This document shows, one piece after another, positions 1 through 6,186 of a stretch of 8,732 bases of DNA. The translations under genes were made by a program, and so were the position numbers. The notes beneath the pieces are model-generated. The model had not been told where the DNA came from. It worked only from the letters and a program-made list of their open reading frames with translations, and made no database searches. The stretch comes from Desulfobacterales bacterium (GTDB taxonomy: Bacteria; Desulfobacterota; Desulfobacteria; Desulfobacterales; DAOWNP01): NCBI GenBank assembly GCA_030149595.1, contig JASFBI010000045.1, positions 1-8,732 on the forward strand. The letters run 5' to 3'. The first letter of the stretch is position 1. Every line of letters begins with the position of its first letter.

Positions 1-4
1 TCAT
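1..4 (-). CDS. Start of a leftward gene leaving the window (first codon only)
   Basis: On the minus strand an ATG occupies positions 4 to 2. It is preceded by TTAGGAG (minus strand, positions 15 to 9) with a 4-base gap, a well-placed Shine-Dalgarno site. This suggests a gene transcribed leftward, divergent from the kinase gene. Only one codon and one base lie in the window, so nothing can be said about the product. The call rests only on the ribosome binding site and ATG, and on the lack of any other coding sequence in the adjoining spacer. Confidence 0.4.
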
Positions 5-8
5 TCTG

Positions 9-15
9 CTCCTAA
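9..15 (-). promoter_or_regulatory. Ribosome binding site of the divergent leftward gene
   Basis: The plus-strand bases ctcctaa read TTAGGAG on the minus strand, 4 bases before the ATG at 4-2. It is one of the strongest Shine-Dalgarno matches in the window and is the main reason for calling a divergent gene. Confidence 0.4.
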
Positions 16-20
16 TTCGA

Positions 21-37
21 CAGGCTGTTACAAAACA
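21..37 (+). repeat. CAGGCTGTTACA repeat, copy 1
   Basis: This copy reads CAGGCTGTTACAAAACA. It matches copy 2 at 422-438 in 16 of 17 bases and shares its first 11 bases with the inverted copy 3 at 592-602. A motif ending in CTGTTACAAAA resembles the ends of some insertion sequences, but that resemblance is from memory of general style and no family is claimed. Confidence 0.6.
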
Positions 38-190
38 CTACTTTATCCAATTTCTGCGTTAAAAAATAAATTTAAGAGACAAAATCTTCCCCTAACCCCA
101 AAAAAGAAATGGAGGCAAGGACTATTTAAAAATTTAAAAGCAAATTAAGTATAATTCAAACCATAACCATTACGAGGTAAAATTTTCCAG

Positions 191-217
191 AAAAAAAGGG
201 TTGCCCCGCTTTTTTTT
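191..217. terminator. G/C-cored hairpin flanked by A and T runs (possible bidirectional terminator)
   Basis: A run of seven A is followed by GGG, TTGC, CCC, GC and a run of eight T. The GGG/CCC core can be extended by A:T pairs with a two-base bulge. On the minus strand the loop reads GCAA (GNRA type) and the T tail is seven long. The shape is that of an intrinsic terminator in either direction. The GC stem is only 3 bp, and its place between divergent genes leaves no obvious transcript for it to end. Confidence 0.35.
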
Positions 218-290
218 GCAGTACCTGTGTTAGATAAAAATTTATCTGTTTTTTTTTGTTTTTTTATAATGAGATGTGCTTTCCTTATTA

Positions 291-331
291 TATTATACCT
301 TGATATTTTATTATACTAAGGTATAATAAAA
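291..331. repeat. Two overlapping perfect 11-bp dyads
   Basis: TATTATACCTT at 291-301 pairs perfectly with AAGGTATAATA at 318-328. Separately, TTTTATTATAC at 306-316 pairs perfectly with GTATAATAAAA at 321-331 around a four-base TAAG loop. The two pairings share bases 321-328, so they cannot form together. The sequence is AT-rich, which raises the chance of coincidental pairing, but two perfect 11-bp dyads in 41 bases stand out. Function is unknown. Confidence 0.5.
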
Positions 332-381
332 ATTGGGTTATAAAGCCTTGTACCCATCTTTTTTTCTAAATATATTTGCAT

Positions 382-399
382 AAAAGCCATGCTTTTTTT
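382..399 (+). terminator. Weak hairpin with T tail
   Basis: AAAAGC at 382-387 pairs with GCTTTT at 391-396 around a CAT loop, and the T run continues to 399. It looks like a very small rightward intrinsic terminator. Only two G:C pairs support the stem, so the call is weak. Confidence 0.25.
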
Positions 400-411
400 A
401 AAAAAACAGAG

Positions 412-427
412 AGCCTGCAGGCAGGCT
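412..427. repeat. AGCCTGC/GCAGGCT inverted repeat at the edge of repeat copy 2
   Basis: AGCCTGC (412-418) and GCAGGCT (421-427) are perfect inverted copies separated by AG, with the 8-bp palindrome CCTGCAGG at 414-421. The right arm is the beginning of the CAGGCTGTTACA repeat, so two repeat ends may meet head to head here. This is one of the few GC-rich spots in the spacer. Confidence 0.5.
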
Positions 428-438
428 GTTACAGAACA
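422..438 (+). repeat. CAGGCTGTTACA repeat, copy 2
   Basis: This copy reads CAGGCTGTTACAGAACA, one mismatch from copy 1. Together with the inverted copy at 592-602 it would bound a segment of about 181 bp, the size and arrangement of a miniature inverted-repeat element. No target-site duplication is obvious at the two edges. Confidence 0.6.
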
Positions 439-591
439 TTTTTTTTATATACAATTATGTAATACATTTTGAGACCTTTGAACAACTTCCTTTTTAATGA
501 ATCTATCTATTCTAATATGTTGATTTTATTAGAGAGCATTTTTTTGTAATAAGCAGGTTATGTTGTATATAAATTTTAAAATCTGCATGTA

Positions 592-602
592 GTAACAGCC
601 TG
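592..602 (-). repeat. CAGGCTGTTAC repeat, copy 3 (inverted)
   Basis: The plus strand reads GTAACAGCCTG, the exact reverse complement of the first 11 bases of copies 1 and 2. It immediately precedes the TTGATA box of the candidate promoter at 603-631. Confidence 0.55.
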
Positions 603-631
603 TTGATATATTTATTGTTTCTCTTTATTAT
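603..631 (+). promoter_or_regulatory. Candidate sigma70-type promoter for the kinase gene
   Basis: TTGATA (603-608) and TATTAT (626-631) are separated by exactly 17 bases; each matches its consensus hexamer in five of six positions. Transcription would begin near 638, leaving a leader of about 60 bases before the ATG at 698. Chance matches are common in such AT-rich DNA, but spacing and position are right. It would probably serve the kinase and, by read-through, the rfb genes. Confidence 0.4.
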
Positions 632-697
632 TTTAATGTGCAGTCTTAGTTTTTTTTAATCTTTTTTTTTACCTATAGTCTACATTAGGTTATTCTC

Positions 698-1609
698 ATG
701 ATTTTAAATGATCTGCCTGTTAATAAAAAAATTAGTATTACAGTAATGTTGATGAGTTTTGTTATTATGCTTATTATTGTTGCCTGTTTTATAATAAACG
801 ATTTTTTTACAATGCGTCATTTAATGGCTGATAATTTAGTTGGTATTACAGATAAAATAGCAGTTAATTGTATTATTCCTGTTTCTTTTAAAGACAGTAT
901 GGCAGCTGAAAAAAAAATACATATATTGGCTGGGGCAGACAATATAAATTTTGTAAAAATCTATGATTCACAAGGTTTTTTGTTTGCTCAATATACCTCA
1001 GGCAAAAGTACTGCTGGTAAGGAAAAGCAGGTTTTAAATCTTTTAGATGAATGTAAATTTAAGGAGAACAGGGTAAATGTAAAAAGAAAAATAGTTTTAG
1101 GAAATGAAGTTCTTGGTATGGTTTTTTTACAATCTGACTATAAAAGCTATTTTGATAGTATAAAAAAATATTTAAATATATCAGGTGTAATTTTTTTACT
1201 GTTTTTGTCAGCAGGAATTGTACTCTCATTGTTTTTACAAAAAATATTTTTGCAGTCTGTATTTAAAATTAGGGAAAAAATAGAATTTATTTCAAAGACA
1301 TTAAATTATTCTACCAAAGCAGATGATAAAAACAGAGATGCGTTTGAGAATTTAATTGAAGATTTTAAAACATTAATAAATATTGTTTCAGAAAAAAATA
1401 TAACCTGTGATTTTATTCAAAATTCCATAAACAGTATGTCTGATTCTGTGATTTTTGCATCGTTTTCAGGGGATGTTTTTTATGCTAACAAGGGGGCATC
1501 TCTTTTGTTTAATATGGATAACCACTCTTTATGCAGGGAAAATATATGGGCTTTATGTTTAAATTTATTTAATGAATCATGGGGTGTTTATTGGGAAAAG
1601 AACAGATGA
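698..1609 (+). CDS. Sensor half of a split hybrid histidine kinase (CHASE8-HAMP-partial PAS)
   Basis: This 303-residue protein is the N-terminal half of a membrane sensor kinase. It starts with a short cytoplasmic piece (NDLPVNKK), a first membrane helix at about 13-34, a periplasmic region at about 35-155 in the style of CHASE8 (FKDSMAAEKKI, then VKIYDSQGFLFAQY), a second helix at about 159-180, a HAMP-like linker at about 181-233 and the first part of a PAS domain from about 236 (NSINSMSDSV...GDVFYANKGASLLF). It ends at TGA 1607-1609 in the middle of PAS, with no catalytic domain. The kinase remainder follows in the same reading frame from 1673, so this is almost certainly one gene broken by small indels, or an assembly error. 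The start has only a weak AGG 8 bases upstream but sits where family members begin. CHASE8 ligands are unknown, so no signal can be named. Confidence 0.8.
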   Translation: MILNDLPVNKKISITVMLMSFVIMLIIVACFIINDFFTMRHLMADNLVGITDKIAVNCIIPVSFKDSMAAEKKIHILAGADNINFVKIYDSQGFLFAQYTSGKSTAGKEKQVLNLLDECKFKENRVNVKRKIVLGNEVLGMVFLQSDYKSYFDSIKKYLNISGVIFLLFLSAGIVLSLFLQKIFLQSVFKIREKIEFISKTLNYSTKADDKNRDAFENLIEDFKTLINIVSEKNITCDFIQNSINSMSDSVIFASFSGDVFYANKGASLLFNMDNHSLCRENIWALCLNLFNESWGVYWEKNR

Positions 1610-1672
1610 AATGACTTTTTGTTTTTTTAATTTCTAATTAAAATATCTGAAGAGTCTTCTGCTATTATTGAA
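1601..1672 (+). other. Lesion joining the two kinase halves
   Basis: In the kinase frame there are two stops, TGA at 1607-1609 and TAA at 1628-1630, and then the frame is open through to 4120. The frame one base later is open across both stops and encodes DEMTFCFFNF until a TAA at 1635. The kinase frame then continues LIKISEESSAIIEL from just after 1630. Joined, these give a normal PAS beta-strand region. The simplest reading is one extra base near 1600-1607 and one missing base near 1631-1634. T5 and T7 runs at 1616-1628 make a sequencing or replication slip plausible. Confidence 0.6.
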
Positions 1673-4120
1673 TTGAGCAGCAGGTGCTTTGATTTTAATG
1701 ATAGAAAATATGTGAGTGTTTTTTTTAAAGATATAAGTTTTAAAAAAAAAGCTGATATAGAAACAGATGCGACGTGTGAAAAAATTAAATACTTGTCTGG
1801 AAAAATAAAAAAAATAAAAAAAGCAAATGCAAAGCTAAAATCATCTATGTTGAGTATCTCTTTTCTCGCAAAGAAATCTAAAAGTGCAAATATCGCAAAA
1901 AGCGAATTTATGGCAAATATAAGTCATGAGTTCCGTACTCCTATGAACGCTATAATTGGTGTAAGTGATTTGTTAGATATCTCACAAATGGATGTAAAGC
2001 AGAAAAATTTTGTAAATATGATTCGTTCTTCAGCTAAATCCCTACATAATATTATTAATGATATTTTGGATTTTTCAAGTTTTGAAACAGGAAGGCTACG
2101 CTTAGATAACAAACCCTTAAATATTAATGAGTTAATTGCTGGTATTTCTGATATGTTTGTATTTCAATCTGCAGAAAAACAGATTGGATTTGTTGTTAAT
2201 TTAGATGAGCAGGTACCGGAAAAGCTTATAGGAGATGCATCAATGCTTACCAGGGTGCTTATCAATATCTTAGATAATGCTTTTAAATTTACAAAAACAG
2301 GAGAAGTCTCCTTAACAGTTAATTTAAATGAAAAGGATAAAAAACGTCTGCCTGAAGATGATATTGTATCTCTTGTTTTTTGTATCAGAGATACTGGTAT
2401 TGGTATAGAACCTTCAAAGATAAATGAAATTTTTGAACCTTTTTACCAGGTAGATGGTTCAAGTACAAGACAATTTGGAGGAACAGGTGTAGGCCTTGCT
2501 CTTTGCAAGCAAATTGTTGAGATGTTGTGTGGTAAAATATGGGTAGAAAGTAAACTATGTGTAGGAAGTTCTTTCTTTTTTACTGTTTTTTTAAAAAAAA
2601 CTTACTATGAACAAAAGAAAAAAAATCAGTTGTTTCCATATATTTCAGGTAAAAATGTTTTGATTGTAGAAGGTAGTCAGACAAATCAAGTGGTTCTTAG
2701 GAATTTTGTAGTCTCTTTGGGAATGATTCCCTTTTGTGTTTCAAGTTTAAAGGAAGTAGAAAAAATATTTGAGATTACAGCAAGTGAGTTAGAATTTAGT
2801 TTGTTTATAATAGATTATTCTCTTTCAGATATAAATGGAATAGATTTAATAAAAAAGATTAAAAAAAGAGGGATAAGGACTGTTTTTTTTATCATACTTT
2901 TATGTTCTTTACATAGTGAAATTTCAGAAAGTGTTGCACGGTTGGCCGGTGTTGACAAGGTATTGTATAAACCGGTTAAACAGAAAGAGCTGTATGATGA
3001 TATTATGGATCTGTTTGGATATACGTTGATGCAAAAAGATATAGTTGAAGAAGATCTGGTAATTGGAAGAGATATCTTTGAAGGTGTCAATATTCTTGTT
3101 GTAGATGATAATATTGTTAATCAAAAAGTTATTCAGGAGATGTTAAAAAGCACAAAAATTAATATAGCAACTGCAAACAATGGGGACAATGGAATATCTC
3201 TAATTGAAAAAAATGATTATGATGCGGTTATAATGGATATTTTTATGTCTGATCCAGATGGGATAGAAACTGTAAAAATTATTAGAAACAGGCTGGGGGA
3301 AAAGGATCTTCCAATCATTGCCTTTACAGTTAATATAAAAGATGATATCAAGGTAAAGTGTATTGAAGCTGGGATGAATGATTATTTGACAAAACCCATA
3401 ACAAAAAAAGAACTTGTAGCAACACTTACTAAAAATATTAAAAAAGTTAAATCACGTAATTTATTTTTAGAAACTAAAATACCGGCAGATAGTGAGAATT
3501 ATTATACAATACCTGGTATAGATGTTAGAAAAGGATTGGGTTTTTTTAATGAATCATGGACAAATTATTTAGAAGCTCTGCAGGAATTTTGCAAAGATTC
3601 TAAAGAGACTGTATCCCGTATACAGTGTTTAATAAGAGATAATAAGTTCGAAGAATTACTTTCCATAATAAATGATATAATAGAAAAAACAGAAAATCTG
3701 TGTACTGTTGATATTATGTATTCTGCTGAAGCATTAAAAAAGGAGTGTACATCAGGTAATCAAAAAAAGGCTTTGAATAAAGTGTCTGCTTTAAAGTATT
3801 CTATGGATACTTTAACTTTGTCACTGGGGAAGTTAGGGTTAAAAAGCAAAAGAAGCTTTTTTGATATAAAAAAAGGTGATGTTGTAAACAATTTTGATTT
3901 ACAACAAAAATACAAAGATCTTATTAAGGCTCTGGAAAATTCAGACCCTGTACTGTCTCAAGCAGGGATTATTCAAATAATAGATTGTTTAAAAAAGAGT
4001 GATAATGAATCATACCAGTATAATGTTGCTGTAAAAGTAAAAAAACTCATTGAAGAGTATGCTTTTGATGATGCACAACAATTGATAAAGAAAAATGATT
4101 TTAATGTTAGGAACGTTTAA
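1673..4120 (+). CDS. Kinase half of the split hybrid histidine kinase (HisKA-HATPase-REC-REC-Hpt-like)
   Basis: The 815 residues begin with the end of a PAS domain (FNDRKYVSVFFKDIS, 8-22) and a lysine-rich coiled stretch (about 36-75). HisKA follows with H-box SHEFRTP and phospho-acceptor His85, then the HATPase with N-box Asn198/Asn202, G1 DTGIG (240-244) and G2 GGTGVGL (269-275). Receiver 1 (about 328-448) keeps Asp381 and Lys433, but its acidic pair is Glu333-Gly334. Receiver 2 (about 473-588) is intact, with Asp478/Asp479, Asp522, Thr552 and Lys574. The tail from about 614 has the layout of an Hpt domain (GIDVRKGLGFF...), but Asn667 sits where the His should be, and there is no His after residue 600. 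The TTG at 1673 has no Shine-Dalgarno site and lies inside PAS, so it is only the first possible start after the lesion. Without the membrane sensor this half would be a soluble, probably unregulated kinase. Its stop is 5 bases before rfbB, suggesting co-transcription. Confidence 0.82.
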   Translation: MSSRCFDFNDRKYVSVFFKDISFKKKADIETDATCEKIKYLSGKIKKIKKANAKLKSSMLSISFLAKKSKSANIAKSEFMANISHEFRTPMNAIIGVSDLLDISQMDVKQKNFVNMIRSSAKSLHNIINDILDFSSFETGRLRLDNKPLNINELIAGISDMFVFQSAEKQIGFVVNLDEQVPEKLIGDASMLTRVLINILDNAFKFTKTGEVSLTVNLNEKDKKRLPEDDIVSLVFCIRDTGIGIEPSKINEIFEPFYQVDGSSTRQFGGTGVGLALCKQIVEMLCGKIWVESKLCVGSSFFFTVFLKKTYYEQKKKNQLFPYISGKNVLIVEGSQTNQVVLRNFVVSLGMIPFCVSSLKEVEKIFEITASELEFSLFIIDYSLSDINGIDLIKKIKKRGIRTVFFIILLCSLHSEISESVARLAGVDKVLYKPVKQKELYDDIMDLFGYTLMQKDIVEEDLVIGRDIFEGVNILVVDDNIVNQKVIQEMLKSTKINIATANNGDNGISLIEKNDYDAVIMDIFMSDPDGIETVKIIRNRLGEKDLPIIAFTVNIKDDIKVKCIEAGMNDYLTKPITKKELVATLTKNIKKVKSRNLFLETKIPADSENYYTIPGIDVRKGLGFFNESWTNYLEALQEFCKDSKETVSRIQCLIRDNKFEELLSIINDIIEKTENLCTVDIMYSAEALKKECTSGNQKKALNKVSALKYSMDTLTLSLGKLGLKSKRSFFDIKKGDVVNNFDLQQKYKDLIKALENSDPVLSQAGIIQIIDCLKKSDNESYQYNVAVKVKKLIEEYAFDDAQQLIKKNDFNVRNV

Positions 4121-4125
4121 ATTAA

Positions 4126-5202
4126 ATGAAAAATATTTTAATTACAGGTGGAGCAGGGTTTATAGGGTCTAATTTTATAAGGAATGTTTTTAAAACTGGT
4201 TTAAACTGGAAAATTATTAACTTAGATATTTTAACTTATGCTGGAAATCCTGCCAATCTTGATGACTTGTCCCATGGCTTTCCAGATAGATATAAGTTTG
4301 TGCATGGAGATATAAAAGACAGGCAGCTTCTTGAAAAGCTTGTTTTTGGCGAAAAAATTGACGGAGTTATTCATTTTGCAGCAGAATCCCATGTGGATCG
4401 TTCCATTGATAGCCCTCATGAGTTTGTAACAACCAATGTGGAAGGAACTGTTTCTCTTCTTGATGTTTGCACAAAGTATTACAAGTCAATTAAAAAATTT
4501 TCAAAATTCAGATTTCTTCATGTTTCTACAGATGAGGTTTATGGAAGCCTTGGTCCCCACGGGTATTTTACAGAAAATACAGCATATGACCCTTCAAGCC
4601 CATACTCAGCATCAAAAGCAGCATCTGATCATTTTGTAAGGGCGTATTTTAGGACATACGGTTTTCCGGTTGTTATTACTAACTGTTCTAACAATTACGG
4701 TCCCTATCAGTTTCCTGAAAAACTTATTCCTCTGGTAATTTTAAATATTATGGAGCAAAAAACACTTCCTGTATATGGAGACGGGGAAAATGTTCGGGAC
4801 TGGCTCTATGTAACAGATCATTGTGATGCTTTAGTTGAGGTGTTTGAAAAAGGAGTGCCAGGAGAAACATATAATGTAGGTGGAAATTCAGAGCGAAAAA
4901 ATATTGAGATAGTAAATCTTCTTTGCAAAATAATGGATCGTTGTCAAGGTAAGGACAGTGGTTCTTCTAAAAAGCTCATAAAATTTGTAGAAGATAGACC
5001 TGGCCATGACAGGCGATATGCAATAGATTCCACAAAAATTCAAAAACAGCTTGGATGGAAACCTCAGCATGAATTTGAAGATGCTCTGGAAAAAACTGTA
5101 AAATGGTATATAGAAAATAAAAAATGGGTGGAATCTGTAAAAACAGGAGCATATCTTAACTGGATTGAAAAAAATTATAATGCAAGGGATGTTTGTAAAT
5201 AA
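4126..5202 (+). CDS. rfbB: dTDP-glucose 4,6-dehydratase
   Basis: RfbB (RmlB) is a cytoplasmic NAD-dependent enzyme that turns dTDP-D-glucose into dTDP-4-dehydro-6-deoxy-D-glucose, the second step toward dTDP-L-rhamnose. It is an extended short-chain dehydrogenase. Visible are the Rossmann motif GGAGFIGSNF (8-17), the AAESHVDRS segment (85-93), STDEVYG (134-140) with the Thr-Asp-Glu catalytic trio (135-137), the Y160xxxK164 pair in YSASKAASD, and NNYGPYQFPEKLIP further on. At 358 residues it is of normal length and complete. It starts 5 bases after the kinase stop. An AGGA lies about 13 bases upstream, a long spacing, so translation may be partly coupled to the kinase gene. It is the first of four genes in the order B-A-C-D. 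Confidence 0.96.
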   Translation: MKNILITGGAGFIGSNFIRNVFKTGLNWKIINLDILTYAGNPANLDDLSHGFPDRYKFVHGDIKDRQLLEKLVFGEKIDGVIHFAAESHVDRSIDSPHEFVTTNVEGTVSLLDVCTKYYKSIKKFSKFRFLHVSTDEVYGSLGPHGYFTENTAYDPSSPYSASKAASDHFVRAYFRTYGFPVVITNCSNNYGPYQFPEKLIPLVILNIMEQKTLPVYGDGENVRDWLYVTDHCDALVEVFEKGVPGETYNVGGNSERKNIEIVNLLCKIMDRCQGKDSGSSKKLIKFVEDRPGHDRRYAIDSTKIQKQLGWKPQHEFEDALEKTVKWYIENKKWVESVKTGAYLNWIEKNYNARDVCK

Positions 5203-5206
5203 AAAA

Positions 5207-5212
5207 AGAGAG
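5207..5212 (+). promoter_or_regulatory. Ribosome binding site of rfbA
   Basis: AGAGAG lies 8 bases before the ATG at 5221, inside the 18-base gap after rfbB. It is a modest Shine-Dalgarno site that fits the chosen start, where the protein begins with the conserved [14 protein letters not shown]. Confidence 0.5.
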
Positions 5213-5220
5213 AAATAAAT

Positions 5221-6090
5221 ATGCTAAAAGGGATTTTACTTGCAGGGGGTTCAGGCTCAAGGCTTTATCCGATTACCATGAGTATAAGTAAGCAGTTGAT
5301 ACCTGTTTATGACAAACCCATGATATACTATCCTATTTCGGTGCTTATGCTGGCAGGGATTAAAGATATTCTTATTATATCAACGCCTTATGATCTTCCT
5401 TTTTATGAAAAACTGTTAAAAGACGGTTCCCAGCTTGGACTTTCATTTACCTATGCAGCACAGCCAAAGCCTGAAGGATTGGCCCAGGGGTTTTTAATAG
5501 GTAAAGAGTTTATAGGAAATGATAATGTATGTATGATTTTGGGAGATAATATTTTTTTTGGAGCAGGTTTTTCAGGAATTTTAAATAAAGCAAAAGAGGC
5601 TAATAAGGGAGCAACTATTTTTGGATACCATGTAAAAAGACCATATCGATATGGTGTGGTTGAATTTGATGATTTTGGTAAAGCAATCAGTATAGAAGAA
5701 AAACCACAAAAACCTAAATCCCATTATGCTGTAACAGGACTTTATTTTTATGACAACCAGGTTGTGGATATAGCATCTGAAATAAAACCATCAGCAAGAG
5801 GTGAACTTGAAATTACAGATGTAAATAATCTTTATCTACAAAAAGGAGAACTTTTTGTGGAAAAACTTGGAAGAGGAATAGCCTGGCTTGATACAGGAAC
5901 CCATGAGAGCTTGATGAATGCTTCTAATTTTATTTATGCAGTTGAACAGAGGCAGGGTATGAAAGTAGCGTGCCTTGAAGAGATTGCCTATAACATGGGA
6001 TATATTAATACTGAACAGTTAAAAAAACTGGCTCAACCCATGTTAAAAAACGCATATGGACAGTATCTTTTGGAAATAATTCAGCAATAA
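5221..6090 (+). CDS. rfbA: Glucose-1-phosphate thymidylyltransferase
   Basis: RfbA (RmlA) joins glucose 1-phosphate to dTTP, giving dTDP-glucose and pyrophosphate. It is the first committed step of the rhamnose pathway and in known family members is feedback-inhibited by dTDP-rhamnose. The 289-residue length is typical. The nucleotide-binding signature [11 protein letters not shown] (7-17) is followed by [15 protein letters not shown] (24-38), QPKPEGLAQ (81-89), the metal-binding LGDNIFFG (107-114), the VVEFD and EEKP strands, and the sugar-binding [15 protein letters not shown] segment near the end. All expected motifs are present and nothing looks damaged. It lies 18 bases after rfbB. A 96-base gap follows before rfbC, the largest gap within the operon. 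Confidence 0.96.
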   Translation: MLKGILLAGGSGSRLYPITMSISKQLIPVYDKPMIYYPISVLMLAGIKDILIISTPYDLPFYEKLLKDGSQLGLSFTYAAQPKPEGLAQGFLIGKEFIGNDNVCMILGDNIFFGAGFSGILNKAKEANKGATIFGYHVKRPYRYGVVEFDDFGKAISIEEKPQKPKSHYAVTGLYFYDNQVVDIASEIKPSARGELEITDVNNLYLQKGELFVEKLGRGIAWLDTGTHESLMNASNFIYAVEQRQGMKVACLEEIAYNMGYINTEQLKKLAQPMLKNAYGQYLLEIIQQ

Positions 6091-6172
6091 TTTTGTGTTC
6101 TATCTGTAAATTTTAAATTGCAGATTATTGATACTGGTGATTATAAACTATTCTATGTTGCCCTGTGAGGTC

Positions 6173-6179
6173 AGGAAAG
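6173..6179 (+). promoter_or_regulatory. Ribosome binding site of rfbC
   Basis: AGGAAAG lies 7 bases upstream of the rfbC ATG at 6187. It supports this start and shows that rfbC has independent translation initiation despite the 96-base gap after rfbA. I found no promoter or hairpin of note in that gap. Confidence 0.6.
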
Positions 6180-6186
6180 TATAAAT

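Larger units (their letters stand above)
5..697. other. Non-coding T-rich divergent spacer
   Basis: I see no convincing gene on either strand here. The stretch is dominated by A and T runs, for example long T tracts around 249-266. It contains three copies of a CAGGCTGTTAC repeat, a G/C-cored hairpin at 191-217, two overlapping perfect dyads at 291-331, a small hairpin with a T tail at 382-399, a CCTGCAGG-centred dyad at 412-427 and a promoter-like pair at 603-631. Repeats plus a lack of coding sequence suggest decayed or non-autonomous mobile DNA, but no transposase remnant was recognised. Confidence 0.6.

Noticed and set aside
1601..1640. Programmed +1 frameshift at AGA TGA
   Set aside because: A single +1 slip would reach TAA at 1635; a second, opposite shift would be needed within a few bases. 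Two indels or sequencing errors are the simpler explanation.
1924..3124. Minus-strand open frames within the kinase gene
   Set aside because: They lie opposite well-recognised HisKA and receiver codons, show no motifs and have no ribosome sites; they are by-products of AT-rich coding DNA.
6091..6186. A hidden small gene or promoter in the rfbA-rfbC gap
   Set aside because: All frames are broken by stops, and no hairpin or convincing promoter pair is visible; only the rfbC ribosome site can be supported.
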